DNA from: Anaerolineales bacterium UBA5195
GTDB lineage: Bacteria > Chloroflexota > Anaerolineae > Anaerolineales > Villigracilaceae
Reading direction: 5' to 3'
NCBI GenBank assembly: GCA_002412925.1
Contig: DHVZ01000077.1
Coordinates: forward strand, 124,001 to 188,000
DNA length: 64,000 nt
Position 1 is the stretch's first letter, and every line of letters starts with the position of its first letter. The notes under the pieces are model-generated. The model was not told the origin of the DNA. It saw only the letters and a list, made by a program, of their open reading frames with translations, and made no database searches. This document shows, piece after piece, positions 1 to 8,996 of this stretch. The translations under genes and the position numbers were made by a program.

Positions 1-484
1 TGACCTGCCCCAGCGCGTCGCAAAATTCTTTGAGATGGGGAATCCAGGCGGGGGTGTAAAGTTTTAGTACCAGGGTCTCGGCGTAACGGTCAATCACCAG
101 GCCAGGCAGGCCGTCGTTCTCGCCGTGGACGAGGCGATAGCCGGTGGTGTCCGTTCTTTCCAAAGGCACGCGCAGCTGGGTGGCGGCGGCGAGTTTGTTT
201 TGAAACCAACCTGCGTTGATGGCAGCGGATTGGCGATGCTGCAAAACGCGCACACGGATCGGAGAAGTGGGATCGTACAACCCGACAGCCAGAAAGTGGC
301 GCTTGTCGTCGAAGATGACGGCCAGTTCGCCAGGCCCGCCGGTGTGGCTTTGCTCAGTGATGGACTGATCAAAAACCCAGGGATGCCCCAGTCGCAAGGC
401 GCGCTCTGCGGGGGCGCTGATGCGCATGGCAATTCGTTTTGTGGTTGGGTTGGGAAGTTGGGACAGGGATGGGTTGAAGTTCAT
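1..484 (-). CDS. Class I SAM-dependent rRNA methyltransferase (RlmI-like), N-terminal part
   Basis: Reading the reverse strand from the ATG at 484 gives an open frame of about 160 residues that runs off the left edge of the window, so only the N-terminus is present. Residues about 18-95 (KRIAMRISAPAERALRLGHP, then WVFDQSI) match the PUA domain that opens RlmI/YccW-type 23S rRNA cytosine-C5 methyltransferases; the stretch YRLVHGENDGLPGLVIDRYA is the typical linker into the central domain. The Rossmann-fold catalytic domain lies outside the window. Family knowledge: these enzymes methylate 23S rRNA using SAM. The family call is fairly firm, the exact target base is not. Confidence 0.82.
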   Translation of the reverse strand, partial: MNFNPSLSQLPNPTTKRIAMRISAPAERALRLGHPWVFDQSITEQSHTGGPGELAVIFDDKRHFLAVGLYDPTSPIRVRVLQHRQSAAINAGWFQNKLAAATQLRVPLERTDTTGYRLVHGENDGLPGLVIDRYAETLVLKLYTPAWIPHLKEFCDALGQV

Positions 485-525
485 TGTGGATGGGATTATA
501 CGGTAAAGGTGATACACCAAACGAG

Positions 526-556
526 AAACTCGGAGATTTTCAAAATCTCCGAGTTT
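526..556 (-). terminator. Perfect hairpin between lipoprotein gene and RlmI-like gene
   Basis: A 15-bp perfect inverted repeat (AAACTCGGAGATTTT, one central C, then its reverse complement) lies 25 bases after the stop of the leftward lipoprotein gene. The A/T ends give a short U-run in the RNA. It probably terminates the lipoprotein transcript. Confidence 0.6.
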
Positions 557-580
557 CGTAGTCATCATCTCGCTCTGGTC

Positions 581-1267
581 TTATGGTTCCAGGGAAATGT
601 ACCATTTTGGCGTGGTGTCACTGAACATGGCGGTGTTATTTTCATAGGAAGTATAAGGCCATACCACCAGCATGGTTCCCGATTCATCCTTCCCGGCCTG
701 GATTGCGACCCAGCCTTCGGTTTCGCCGCCGGGCGGAAGATCGGCCTCCAGCGCCGGGTCTGGGATTTTCACGTCAATGAATGAGACACTTTTGTAAATT
801 TCATTGGTGCTGTCTGTGCCGCGAAAAATTTTCTCGTACACATAGGCCGTGTCTGCCGTCCCAACATATTTGATGCGAATTTTCACAAGCACATATTCCA
901 TAGACGAATCTTTGTGAGCTTTGTTGAACGCGGAAGTTTGTTTCAACATCGCCATGGCCTCGTCGCCGCGCAGAACTTCCAGCACTCGGATCTCCCAATC
1001 AGCCGTGACCAGCGTTTCCGTGCGTGAGATGGGGTTATTCGGGCTGCTGCCTGGCTGTTCAGCAGGCGCTGCCTGGGTTGGGGGAATTCCGGTTGCCGCT
1101 GCTGTTGGCGAATCCGAAGTCGGAATAGTAGTTGGTTCAGAAGGAACCGGCTCAGAAACAGTCGCTTCGGGAGCAGGCGGTTGTGGCGTAGGAAGTCCAC
1201 ACGCCATTACCAGTAATGCTACAAGGCCAAGCAAAAACACAACCGCGCGATTGGTGAGTGGTTTCAT
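581..1267 (-). CDS. Lipoprotein with Pro/Thr-rich linker and DUF4352-like domain
   Basis: The 228-residue product starts with a signal peptide and a lipobox (LVMAC, Cys23), followed by a Pro/Thr/Ser/Glu-rich linker to about residue 80. The remaining ~145 residues (TETLVTADWEIRVLEVLRGD to the end) form a beta-rich domain like the telokin-like immunoglobulin DUF4352 domain of secreted Gram-positive-type lipoproteins. It should be anchored on the outer face of the cytoplasmic membrane. I chose the ATG at 1267 over the longer frame because AGGAGA sits 9 bases upstream and the signal peptide follows directly. Molecular role unknown. Confidence 0.75.
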   Translation of the reverse strand: MKPLTNRAVVFLLGLVALLVMACGLPTPQPPAPEATVSEPVPSEPTTIPTSDSPTAAATGIPPTQAAPAEQPGSSPNNPISRTETLVTADWEIRVLEVLRGDEAMAMLKQTSAFNKAHKDSSMEYVLVKIRIKYVGTADTAYVYEKIFRGTDSTNEIYKSVSFIDVKIPDPALEADLPPGGETEGWVAIQAGKDESGTMLVVWPYTSYENNTAMFSDTTPKWYISLEP

Positions 1268-1582
1268 GCCCATTCTCCTCATTACTTCTAAAATGGATGT
1301 ATTGGTTCGCAAATCACAAGCGTCCAATGACAGTCGATATTTCAACAGATTACTATAGCGTTTCATCTTTTCATATCCCCAATTTGGTGGGTTTGAAAAA
1401 TTCCACTACGCTGGCGACATTACTGTAACCGCGTCACCAGGTTTTGGCGTTTTGTCGATGTGGATTTTGGCTCACTCACACCACCAGGCTTTTGCGGGCA
1501 ACCTTGACAATAAATATTAACTCGTTTATCATATTTCAAATAAATACTAACTCGTATATCAATTATTCCTTAGAAGCTCACC
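1268..1582. other. Divergent intergenic region with PadR promoter
   Basis: This gap separates the leftward lipoprotein gene from the rightward PadR gene. Its right third carries the promoter and tandem repeat listed separately; I see no gene in the rest. Confidence 0.6.
1504..1561 (+). promoter_or_regulatory. Sigma70-type promoter overlapped by tandem 21-bp operator-like repeats
   Basis: TTGACA (1504-1509), a 17-base spacer and TATCAT (1527-1532) make a near-consensus promoter for the padR gene. Two direct repeats (TAAATATTAACTCGTTTATC at 1511 and TAAATACTAACTCGTATATC at 1541) start exactly 30 bases apart, about three helical turns, and the first covers the -10 box. This arrangement fits autorepression by the PadR protein encoded just downstream; that is inference. 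Confidence 0.7.
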
Positions 1583-2215
1583 ATGTCCATTCGTCATGCT
1601 TTACTCGGATTACTTGCCCAAAAACCTCGCCATGGTTACGAACTGCGCGCCGCCTTCGAGGCGGTGGTCGGTGGTGCGGAAGCCTGGGACGTTAAACCTG
1701 CCCAGATCTACACCACGCTTGATCGCCTTGATGAAGCTGGTTTGGTCGAACGCCAATCTGACCTGGGCGAGGGCAGTGAACCTGCCCGTCGGGTTTACGC
1801 CCTGACCGCTGCCGGGCGGACTGCGCTCCACGAGTGGTTTGCCTGCGCGGTGGATAATCAGCATCAGCGTGACGAGTTTTTTGTGAAGCTGATGGTGGCG
1901 CTCTTTTCGGGAGAAGGCAACCTGGAAAAAATCATGCAAACCCAGCGCAGCCATCTTTATCAGGAAATGCACAGCCTGACTTCCTTGCGCGATGGCTACG
2001 ATACGCGCAAGGAAATGGCGCAAATCCTGCTGATGGATAAAGCCATCATGCACCTGGAGGCTGACCTGCGATGGATGGAAATTGCCGAAATGCGGATCCA
2101 GTCCATTAAAGGGCAGGCCTTCCCAGAACCCGAAATCCGCCGGCGCGGACGGCCCAGGAAGGGCGACAAAGGTTCAACGTATCCGCCGCCTGTGATCATC
2201 ATCAGTGAGCAGTAA
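1583..2215 (+). CDS. PadR-family transcriptional regulator with C-terminal AT-hook
   Basis: The 210-residue protein has the PadR winged-helix domain at residues 1-85 (HALLGLLAQKPRHGYEL; IYTTLDRLDEAGLVERQ) and the coiled dimerisation helices of the PadR C-terminal domain at about 95-175. PadR proteins repress genes for exporters and detoxification and lose DNA affinity on ligand binding. The ABC ATPase and FtsX-type permease genes that follow are the likely targets. The unusual part is the tail: residues 187-194 (RRGRPRKG) are a textbook AT-hook minor-groove-binding motif, followed by a short hydrophobic end. AT-hooks are not a usual part of PadR. The start at 1583 follows a weak ribosome site. 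Confidence 0.88.
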   Translation: MSIRHALLGLLAQKPRHGYELRAAFEAVVGGAEAWDVKPAQIYTTLDRLDEAGLVERQSDLGEGSEPARRVYALTAAGRTALHEWFACAVDNQHQRDEFFVKLMVALFSGEGNLEKIMQTQRSHLYQEMHSLTSLRDGYDTRKEMAQILLMDKAIMHLEADLRWMEIAEMRIQSIKGQAFPEPEIRRRGRPRKGDKGSTYPPPVIIISEQ

Positions 2216-2301
2216 TCCATGATCGATTTTCTCTTCGGAGTCAAAGGTCTCCAGACTTTCGACTAAATCAGCTTGTTATCTTTCACCTAATAGGTATCCA
2301 A

Positions 2302-3002
<701 letters not shown>

Positions 3003-3003
<1 letters not shown>

Positions 3004-3060
3004 TGATTGGGTGATTTAGAGATTGAGTGATTAAAAATCACCAAATCAAAAAATCACTCA
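3003..3060. repeat. AT-rich 'ATCACCAAATCA' repeat cluster, left flank
   Basis: Short degenerate units of TGATTTAG / AATCACCAAATCA in both orientations fill the gap between the ABC ATPase and the reverse-strand gene. Similar units recur at 3430-3480 and 6031-6068. Confidence 0.55.
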
Positions 3061-3405
3061 ATTCCTTGCGGTTTTTCGTGAGGCGGCCATGATTTTGAGA
3101 ATTTGCTCGGCTTCGTCAATCAGTTCAGCCAGCAATTCTGGTTTCACCAAACTGGCATCACGGATGAGTTCCAACCAATATACGGTTTCGTCGGCCTCCT
3201 CCACTACGATGGATAGCTTTGCAATGAACATTGCCCCGCTTTGTGCCCGGCAAGCCGCCCGATAATTGGCTCCCACTGAAGTTGCGCAGCGTAAAACCTG
3301 TTTGCCGAGAACGTCTGCAATCATGTTTTTTGGCAAAGTTTGAACCAACTTTACCACCCGTAATGAAAACGCTCGTGTTCTGGTTCGCAGCTCATCTGGA
3401 TTCAT
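3058..3405 (-). CDS. Four-helix bundle protein (S23/IVS family)
   Basis: The 115-residue, mostly helical protein belongs to the four-helix-bundle family first seen as an insertion in 23S rRNA genes (S23 / intervening-sequence protein, TIGR02436-like). Hallmarks are RTRAFSLRVVKLVQTLPKN near the start, LRCATSVGANYRAACRA in the second helix and KLSIVVEEADETVYWLELI in the third. The ATG at 3405 follows GGAGGT. Function is not established; relatives include the Avd accessory protein of diversity-generating retroelements, but no reverse transcriptase is nearby. It lies antisense inside an ABC exporter operon and is flanked on both sides by AT-rich repeats, which suggests insertion as a cassette. 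Confidence 0.85.
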   Translation of the reverse strand: MNPDELRTRTRAFSLRVVKLVQTLPKNMIADVLGKQVLRCATSVGANYRAACRAQSGAMFIAKLSIVVEEADETVYWLELIRDASLVKPELLAELIDEAEQILKIMAASRKTARN

Positions 3406-3429
3406 AAGACCTCCATAATTCATTTAGCG

Positions 3430-3480
3430 ATTACGTGAATTATATAATCACCAAATCACTAAATCAGGAAATCACAAAAT
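3430..3480. repeat. AT-rich 'ATCACCAAATCA' repeat cluster, right flank
   Basis: Units such as AATCACCAAATCACTAAATC run up to the start codon of the permease gene and mirror those on the other side of the four-helix-bundle gene. Confidence 0.55.
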
Positions 3481-6031
3481 GTCCATTCAACTGACTCTCG
3501 CAATTCGCTATCTTTTAGGGCGCAAACTGCGCACCGTTTTGACCACCATCGCCATCATCTTTGGCGTTCTGCTCATCTTCGGCATGAACACCATCCTGCC
3601 GACCATGATTGCCGCGCTGCAAGCCAACGTCCAGGGCGCCGAAGGCAACGTCGATTTCACCATCGCCAGCGCCGCGGGCGGCTCCTTCGACCCCGCTGCT
3701 GCCGAAAAATTGCGCGCGCTCGATGGCATCCGCGCCGTCTCGGCCACGCTCCAACGCACGGTGAATTTACCGGCTGATTTTGTGGATGGAAACCCCTCCC
3801 GCACCGATACCCTGACTGCCGTCAACTTGATTGGGATGACCCCCGACCGGGCTCGCTCGATTCGCGCCTTCCCGATTGTCTCGGGCCGTTATCTCAACGA
3901 TTCTGACACTGCAGCAGCGGTCATCACCCAGACCCTGGCGGATTCTTTCTCCATCCGGGTGGGCGACACGCTGACGCTCCCCTCCGCGGCTGGAACGGCA
4001 CAACTGACCATCGTCGGCCTGCTGCCCGGACGATTCGCCCCCGGCAACGAGGAAGTCTTCGTCACGCTGGCCCAGGCCCAGAAAATGACCGGCGAAACCG
4101 GCAAAGTCAACCTGATTGAACTGAATGTCGAAGCCATGGCCGGCCAGGAACGCCGCGCCGCCATCCAGACCCAGATCGAAGCCACGCTCGGCGAAAACTT
4201 CCGCGTTGGGACGCTCGTAGCGGGCGATGAATTGTTCGCCACGATGGAAATGGCCCGGATTGGCTTGAGCATTTTTGGGATGCTGGCCCTCTTCATGGGC
4301 GGATTCATCATCTTCAACACCTTCCGTACCGTGGTCACGGAGCGCCGCCGCGATATTGGCATGTTGCGCGCCCTGGGCGCCACCCGCCGCGCGATTTTAG
4401 GCATGATTTTGGCCGAAGGGCTGATTCAGGGCCTGCTCGGTTCGGGCATCGGCCTGTTTCTGGGCTACTGGCTGGCGGCAGGCGCCATGCGCCTCGCCCA
4501 GGGGCCGTTAAGCGCCTTTATCAACATCCAACTCGGCTGGCCGGTCGTTTCGCTGGAATTGATTCTTATTTCGATATTGGCAGGTGTCGGTGTGACGGTA
4601 TTGGCCGGGCTGATTCCGGCCTACTACGCCAGCCGGGTCACCCCGCTCGAAGCCCTGCGCCCCTCAGCGGCAGAAGCGACTGTCAAACGGCAGGCAGGTA
4701 AAGGGGCGATTGCCGGCCTGACCATCGCGCTGCTCTCCCTCGCAGCGATTTTCTCCGGCCAATCCGCGCTCATCATGCCCGGTGGCCTGTTCTTCCTGCT
4801 CGGCCTGATTTTGATTGCCCCGGCCCTGGTGCGCCCCTTCGCCCTGCTCTTTGGGCGGCTGATGACGGTCGTCTTTGCCCGGCAGGGCATCGGTGGCCTG
4901 GCCCAAAACAACCTGACCCGCCAGCCGACTCGCGTGGCGGTGACGGCTTCGGCCAGTATGCTCGGTCTGGCAGTGATTGTGGCGGCGGGCGGGGTGGTTT
5001 CGAGCATGACCGGTATGCTAGGCGGGATGGTGAAAAACAGCTTGGGCAGTGATTACCTGCTCGTGCCGCCCTCGATTGGAGTCTGGGGTACCAACGTTGG
5101 CGCGACTCCTGCCTTTGCCGAGAGTTTGCGCGGCGTGGACGGCGTCAACGCGGTCAGCACCTTCCGCTATGGCACCTCGAACGCCAATGGACTGGCCGTT
5201 TCGCTGATCGGGATTGAGCCGGGCGCTTTCCAGCAGGTCAGCGGGCTGATTTTCAACGAGGGCAATGCCTCGGCCTATGACAAACTGACCGAGGGCCGCG
5301 TGCTGATTGTCAACGGCCCCTTCCTGGTTGCCACCCAGGCCAAAGTTGGCGACACCGTCGAGTTGTTGACTCCCACCGGGCGCGTCAGTTACCGGATTGC
5401 GGCCTCCGCCACCGACCTGTTGAACGCCAAGCTGACGACGGCCTACATCTCGCAGGCCAACCTGCAAACCGATTTTGGCGCGACCGAGGATGTTTTCCTG
5501 CAAATTGACCTGCGCGATGGCGCCGACCACGAGGCCGTCGGGACGCAAATCAAAGCCCTGGCGGCGGATTACCCGCAGTTCAAGGTCATCTCTGGGGCGG
5601 ATTACTACGCATCCCTGATGGGCATGATGGACGCGGCATTTTCCGCGATCTACATTTTGTTCGCCATCCTGGCTTTCCCCTCACTGATTGCCATGCTCAA
5701 CACATTGACGATTAACGTCATCGAGCGCACCCGCGAAATCGGCATGTTGCGGGCAGTTGGCAGCACGCGCAAGCAAATCCGCTCATTGGTGGTAGCCGAG
5801 GCCTTGCTGCTGGCCGCGCTCGGCACAGCCTTCGGCATTTTGGGCGGACTGTACCTGGGCTATGTGTTCGTCACCGCCATTGACGTGATGTTCCCGATGG
5901 GCTACTACTTCCCCCTCAGCGGGATCCTGGCGGCGATTGCGATTGGCCTGCTCTTTGGCGCGCTGGCGGCGATCATTCCCGCCCGGCAGGCCGCCGGGAT
6001 GAACGTGGTCGAAGCCTTGCGGTATGAGTGA
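3479..6031 (+). CDS. ABC transporter permease with two FtsX domains
   Basis: An 850-residue membrane protein with the DevC/MacB-like plan duplicated: an N-terminal membrane helix (VLTTIAIIFGVLLIFGMNTI, ~20-40), an extracytoplasmic core, then an FtsX permease unit of three helices (~255-395, containing ERRRDIGMLRALGATRRAIL), further helices near 410-470, a second extracytoplasmic core (~500-700) and a second FtsX unit (~715-850, ERTREIGMLRAVGSTRKQIR). The repeated RDIGMLRALGAT-type coupling loops contact the ATPase. It should form an exporter or mechanotransmission complex with the ATPase at 2302. Transported substrate is unknown. Confidence 0.9.
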   Translation: MSIQLTLAIRYLLGRKLRTVLTTIAIIFGVLLIFGMNTILPTMIAALQANVQGAEGNVDFTIASAAGGSFDPAAAEKLRALDGIRAVSATLQRTVNLPADFVDGNPSRTDTLTAVNLIGMTPDRARSIRAFPIVSGRYLNDSDTAAAVITQTLADSFSIRVGDTLTLPSAAGTAQLTIVGLLPGRFAPGNEEVFVTLAQAQKMTGETGKVNLIELNVEAMAGQERRAAIQTQIEATLGENFRVGTLVAGDELFATMEMARIGLSIFGMLALFMGGFIIFNTFRTVVTERRRDIGMLRALGATRRAILGMILAEGLIQGLLGSGIGLFLGYWLAAGAMRLAQGPLSAFINIQLGWPVVSLELILISILAGVGVTVLAGLIPAYYASRVTPLEALRPSAAEATVKRQAGKGAIAGLTIALLSLAAIFSGQSALIMPGGLFFLLGLILIAPALVRPFALLFGRLMTVVFARQGIGGLAQNNLTRQPTRVAVTASASMLGLAVIVAAGGVVSSMTGMLGGMVKNSLGSDYLLVPPSIGVWGTNVGATPAFAESLRGVDGVNAVSTFRYGTSNANGLAVSLIGIEPGAFQQVSGLIFNEGNASAYDKLTEGRVLIVNGPFLVATQAKVGDTVELLTPTGRVSYRIAASATDLLNAKLTTAYISQANLQTDFGATEDVFLQIDLRDGADHEAVGTQIKALAADYPQFKVISGADYYASLMGMMDAAFSAIYILFAILAFPSLIAMLNTLTINVIERTREIGMLRAVGSTRKQIRSLVVAEALLLAALGTAFGILGGLYLGYVFVTAIDVMFPMGYYFPLSGILAAIAIGLLFGALAAIIPARQAAGMNVVEALRYE

Positions 6032-6068
6032 TTGGTAATTGGTGATTTGGTGATTGAAATCACCAAAT
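6031..6068. repeat. AT-rich 'TGATTTGGTGATT' repeat
   Basis: Third occurrence of the degenerate units seen around the four-helix-bundle gene; GGTGATTTGGTGATTGAAATC followed by CACCAAAT can form a small hairpin. Confidence 0.5.
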
Positions 6069-6083
6069 AAAAGGACACACAGA

Positions 6084-6968
6084 ATGTCTATCTATAGAAC
6101 TCCTGAAGGTCAGGCTACCATCCATGCCATCTATGACAGGCAGTTGGCAGCGCTCAGCATCGAAACCGAAAGCCGGATGGTTTCCACCCGCTTTGGAGAA
6201 ACGCACGTCCTGGTTGCCGGACCGCCATCCGCGCCGCCGTTGGTCTTATTGCATGGTGGTAACACCACCAACCCAACAACACTTGCCTGGGTGCGACCGT
6301 TACTCAAAAAATACCGAGTCTATGCCCCCGATACCATTGGGCATCCGGGTAAAAGCATGCCTGTGCGCCTTTCGCCTAGGAATAACAGCTATGGAGAGTG
6401 GGTGGCGGATACGCTTGACGGGTTGGGATTGTCACAGGCTGCCTTTATGGCTGGCTCCTACGGCGCCGGAATTTTATTGCGCGCCGCTGTTGTTGCCCCG
6501 GAACGGATTTCGGCGGCAGTTGTGATGATTCCCTCCGGACTGGTTTCGATCCCGTGGCGCACCATGCTCTTTGACTTGTTGATTCCGCTGATTTTATACA
6601 AACTTGCCCCCAGCCGGGAGCGTTTGATTCGGATCCTGCGCCCGATGTTTGTGGGTGAGCCGATAGCCGAGGATGTGTTGGAGATCACCGAAGCGGTTTT
6701 TCGGCATGTCCAGGTTGAGGCGGAGATGCCGCGTAACGTCACAAAAGATGAATTGGCCCGTTTCACCGCTCCGGTGCTGGTGCTGGCCGCCGAAAAAGAC
6801 CGGCTTTTCCCGGCTCCGCGGGTGCTGGCGCGCGCCCCACAGGTTTTCCAAAACCTGGTTGCGGGGGAGGTCATCAAGGATAGCCCCCATTTCATCCCGG
6901 AGCGTCATCTCCCGGCGTTGAATGAACGCATTGACCGATTCTTATCCAGTCAGGCCTATAAGATTTAA
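6084..6968 (+). CDS. Alpha/beta hydrolase
   Basis: A 294-residue hydrolase of the alpha/beta fold. The oxyanion-hole HGG (VLLHGGNTT) follows the first strands; the nucleophile elbow is AGSYGAG with Ser as nucleophile; the acid is Asp in LVLAAEKDRLF; the base is His in DSPHFIPE. The cap sequence does not point to a specific substrate, so esterase, lipase or C-C hydrolase are all possible. I start at 6084, where AAAGGA precedes the ATG, rather than at the upstream codon inside the repeat. It is followed after 11 bases by the ICMT-like gene, so both are likely co-transcribed with the exporter. Confidence 0.85.
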   Translation: MSIYRTPEGQATIHAIYDRQLAALSIETESRMVSTRFGETHVLVAGPPSAPPLVLLHGGNTTNPTTLAWVRPLLKKYRVYAPDTIGHPGKSMPVRLSPRNNSYGEWVADTLDGLGLSQAAFMAGSYGAGILLRAAVVAPERISAAVVMIPSGLVSIPWRTMLFDLLIPLILYKLAPSRERLIRILRPMFVGEPIAEDVLEITEAVFRHVQVEAEMPRNVTKDELARFTAPVLVLAAEKDRLFPAPRVLARAPQVFQNLVAGEVIKDSPHFIPERHLPALNERIDRFLSSQAYKI

Positions 6969-6979
6969 AGGAAAACAAA

Positions 6980-7684
6980 ATGGAAAATCAAAACCACAAC
7001 CCCAAAAAAGGCGCGTTGCGCTGGCTTTTGCGTGAAACCATCGGCAATTTGGTTCTGATCCTGATTTTGTTTGGCCTTGTCGGGCGCTGGGATTGGTGGA
7101 ATGGCTGGGCGCTCTCCGCGGTCTACATCTTGTGGTCGCTGGGCAGCATCATCTTTATCCTGCCGGTCAATCCGCAGATGTTGGCTGAACGTTCCCGCCC
7201 GCAAAAAGGCGCAAAAAAATGGGACGTGGCGATGGTCTCAGCGATGAGCGTTTTTCTGCTCGCGACCTACATCATCGCCTGCCTGGATGTGCGCTTTGGC
7301 TGGGCAACGCCGTTCCCGCTTTGGGCCCAAATTACGGGTCTGGTGGCCGCGGTTCTCGGCTATGATGTCATCCTGATGTGGTCAATGGTTTCGAACGCCT
7401 ATTTCACCGCCATCGTCCGCATCCAAACCGATCGCCAGCACACGGTTGCGACGGGCGGGCCATACCGCTTTGTGCGCCACCCCGGCTACGTTGGGACGAT
7501 CCTGTGTTACCTGGCAACGCCCTTCCTGCTCGGCTCCCTCTGGGCCATGATCCCGGCTGTGCTGGCCGCCGGTGTCCTTGTTGTCCGTACTGGCCTGGAG
7601 GACAAAACCCTGCACGAGGAACTGCCAGGTTATCTCGAATACGCCCAACAAACCCGCTACCGGCTGGTTCCTGGTATTTGGTAA
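6980..7684 (+). CDS. Isoprenylcysteine carboxyl methyltransferase (ICMT)-family membrane protein
   Basis: A 234-residue protein with about five hydrophobic segments. The C-terminal half carries the SAM-binding signature of the ICMT/PEMT family: GGPYRFVRHPGYVGTILCYL, then EDKTLHEELPGYLEYAQQTR and a final RLVPGIW. Bacterial members methylate small lipophilic or membrane-embedded acceptors; the acceptor here is unknown. AAAGGA lies ahead of the ATG. It closes the exporter-hydrolase group, just before a strong hairpin. Confidence 0.85.
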   Translation: MENQNHNPKKGALRWLLRETIGNLVLILILFGLVGRWDWWNGWALSAVYILWSLGSIIFILPVNPQMLAERSRPQKGAKKWDVAMVSAMSVFLLATYIIACLDVRFGWATPFPLWAQITGLVAAVLGYDVILMWSMVSNAYFTAIVRIQTDRQHTVATGGPYRFVRHPGYVGTILCYLATPFLLGSLWAMIPAVLAAGVLVVRTGLEDKTLHEELPGYLEYAQQTRYRLVPGIW

Positions 7685-7702
7685 GCCGCTGAAAGTTGAG
7701 TG

Positions 7703-7737
7703 CAAGAACCCGCTCCGAGACCCGGAGCGGGTTCTTG
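7703..7737 (+). terminator. Strong hairpin terminator
   Basis: CAAGAACCCGCTCCG, a 5-base loop and the exact reverse complement form a 15-bp stem 18 bases after the ICMT-like stop codon. The following T-tract is poor, but the A/T-rich stem end may serve both directions, as the next gene converges on it. Confidence 0.7.
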
Positions 7738-7775
7738 ATTGCTGCAATCACCTTAGCAGGGAAGGAGCGAAAGTT

Positions 7776-8681
7776 TCATCGATCAACTCTCCACTGTGCC
7801 TCTTTTTTATTATTGCCTTCGTTCGACTCGGCCACGCGGTTGTCGGGGTCGACGATAAAGGCAATATCAAAGGTGTTCGAGGCGGCGGGATATTGGGCAG
7901 ACGAATATACAAAGGTGCATTCCAAATCACGCCTCTCGCCAACTGCCAGACTGTTTACGGTCCAACTGCAGCCAGGTATAGTCTGATTAGACAGCCAGGA
8001 TACGGTGAACCGTCCGGCGGGGGCTGTTCCATTGTTGGTCACCGCGACCATGATGGAAAGATTTTGGTCTTTTTTGCCAGGGTCTGGCGCCCATTGCCAG
8101 GCATAGGCCACCAGATCTGGTACACCAGCCACCGGCGGCGGCAGGGAAACCTTTTCAGTGGCCGTTGGCTGCGGGGTCGGCGGCGCGGCGACAACCTGTA
8201 CGCTGGCGGGCAGGCAGGCGGCGGTGACCACCGTCCCTGAAATCCAGGCATGGCCGCCGGTGGCGCCGGAATATTCGATATACCACCAGGTATTCGCGTC
8301 GTTGCGGCCCGCTACAGTTGCAGACTGTCCTTGTGCCAGGCTCCCAACCACATCATACACGGTTCCAGGGCCTGAACGGACGTTTGCAACGGTGTTCGCC
8401 GTCACCAGCGGGGTACACGGCGTGGGGCTGGGGGTGAAGCTGGGGGTGGGCTCGGGGGTTTCCGTGGGTGGGCTTGGCGGAGCCTGGGTTGCGGCGGACG
8501 CTGAGTTGGCGGCAAGTTCCGTCAGCTTGGCTGCGGTGGTCAGCTCCACAGAGGTGGCGACAACGTCGACGCCAGGGGGTTCGGGGGTGGCGGCTTGCGG
8601 GGCTTCCTGGGCGGATGGCAGGTTGCAGGAGGCCAGCAGCATCAAAATGATTGCCAGGCAAATCCAGTTTTTGAGTTGCAT
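7776..8681 (-). CDS. Lipoprotein with SH3b and CARDB-type domains
   Basis: A 301-residue secreted lipoprotein: signal peptide with lipobox LLASC (Cys19), a Pro/Thr-rich linker, a bacterial SH3 domain at about 93-155 (ANVRSGPGTVYDVVGSLAQG; WWYIEYSGATGGHAWISG), a second linker, then a CARDB/immunoglobulin-like domain at about 185-300 (LVAYAWQWAPDP; VTNNGTAPAGRF; AESNEGNNKKE). SH3b domains bind cell-wall or surface ligands and CARDB is an adhesion-type module. The ATG at 8681 was chosen for its AAGGAG site; the longer frame adds no signal sequence. Precise role unknown. Confidence 0.82.
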   Translation of the reverse strand: MQLKNWICLAIILMLLASCNLPSAQEAPQAATPEPPGVDVVATSVELTTAAKLTELAANSASAATQAPPSPPTETPEPTPSFTPSPTPCTPLVTANTVANVRSGPGTVYDVVGSLAQGQSATVAGRNDANTWWYIEYSGATGGHAWISGTVVTAACLPASVQVVAAPPTPQPTATEKVSLPPPVAGVPDLVAYAWQWAPDPGKKDQNLSIMVAVTNNGTAPAGRFTVSWLSNQTIPGCSWTVNSLAVGERRDLECTFVYSSAQYPAASNTFDIAFIVDPDNRVAESNEGNNKKEAQWRVDR

Positions 8682-8740
8682 AAACTTCTCCTTAATGTGG
8701 TGGATGTAATATCTTAGCATGTTTTGTGCATATTTACTCA

Positions 8741-8768
8741 ATTATAAGTGCTTCAAACTGCCTGCAAA
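8741..8768 (-). promoter_or_regulatory. Putative promoter of the SH3b lipoprotein gene
   Basis: On the reverse strand TTTGCA (8763-8768), a 16-base spacer and TATAAT (8741-8746) lie about 60 bases upstream of the start codon. Confidence 0.5.
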
Positions 8769-8824
8769 GTGTGCCAAAAGTACTCTCTGACACTTTGCTA
8801 TTTTGTGAGCGTTGACGAATCATA

Positions 8825-8854
8825 ACAACCCGCCCGATGATCGGGACGGGTTGT
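8825..8854 (-). terminator. Hairpin after the cytidylate-kinase-like gene
   Basis: ACAACCCGCCCGA and TCGGGACGGGTTGT pair with one bulged base. It follows the leftward gene ending at 8997. Confidence 0.5.
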
Positions 8855-8996
8855 ACAGGAGAGCAAGTTCATCCTACGCCTGCGGTGGGGCAGGTGATGT
8901 TAGCAAATGTTAATAATACGGCAAGTTGCCCGTGAGCGGTTTATGCGCCGGGTTGAGCATCGCCTGGAAGGTGGTTCTTCTCAACGATGAGTTTGT

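Larger units (their letters stand above)
8682..8996. other. Intergenic region with promoter and hairpin
   Basis: About 315 bases with no gene. It holds the promoter of the SH3b lipoprotein and the hairpin that ends the cytidylate-kinase-like gene, both listed separately. Confidence 0.5.

Noticed and set aside
125..784. Forward 219-codon frame at the left end
   Set aside because: It lies antisense to the clear RlmI-like gene and the end of the lipoprotein gene and has no recognisable domain.
3058..3405. Avd protein of a diversity-generating retroelement
   Set aside because: Fold family is related, but there is no reverse transcriptase, template repeat or variable repeat nearby.
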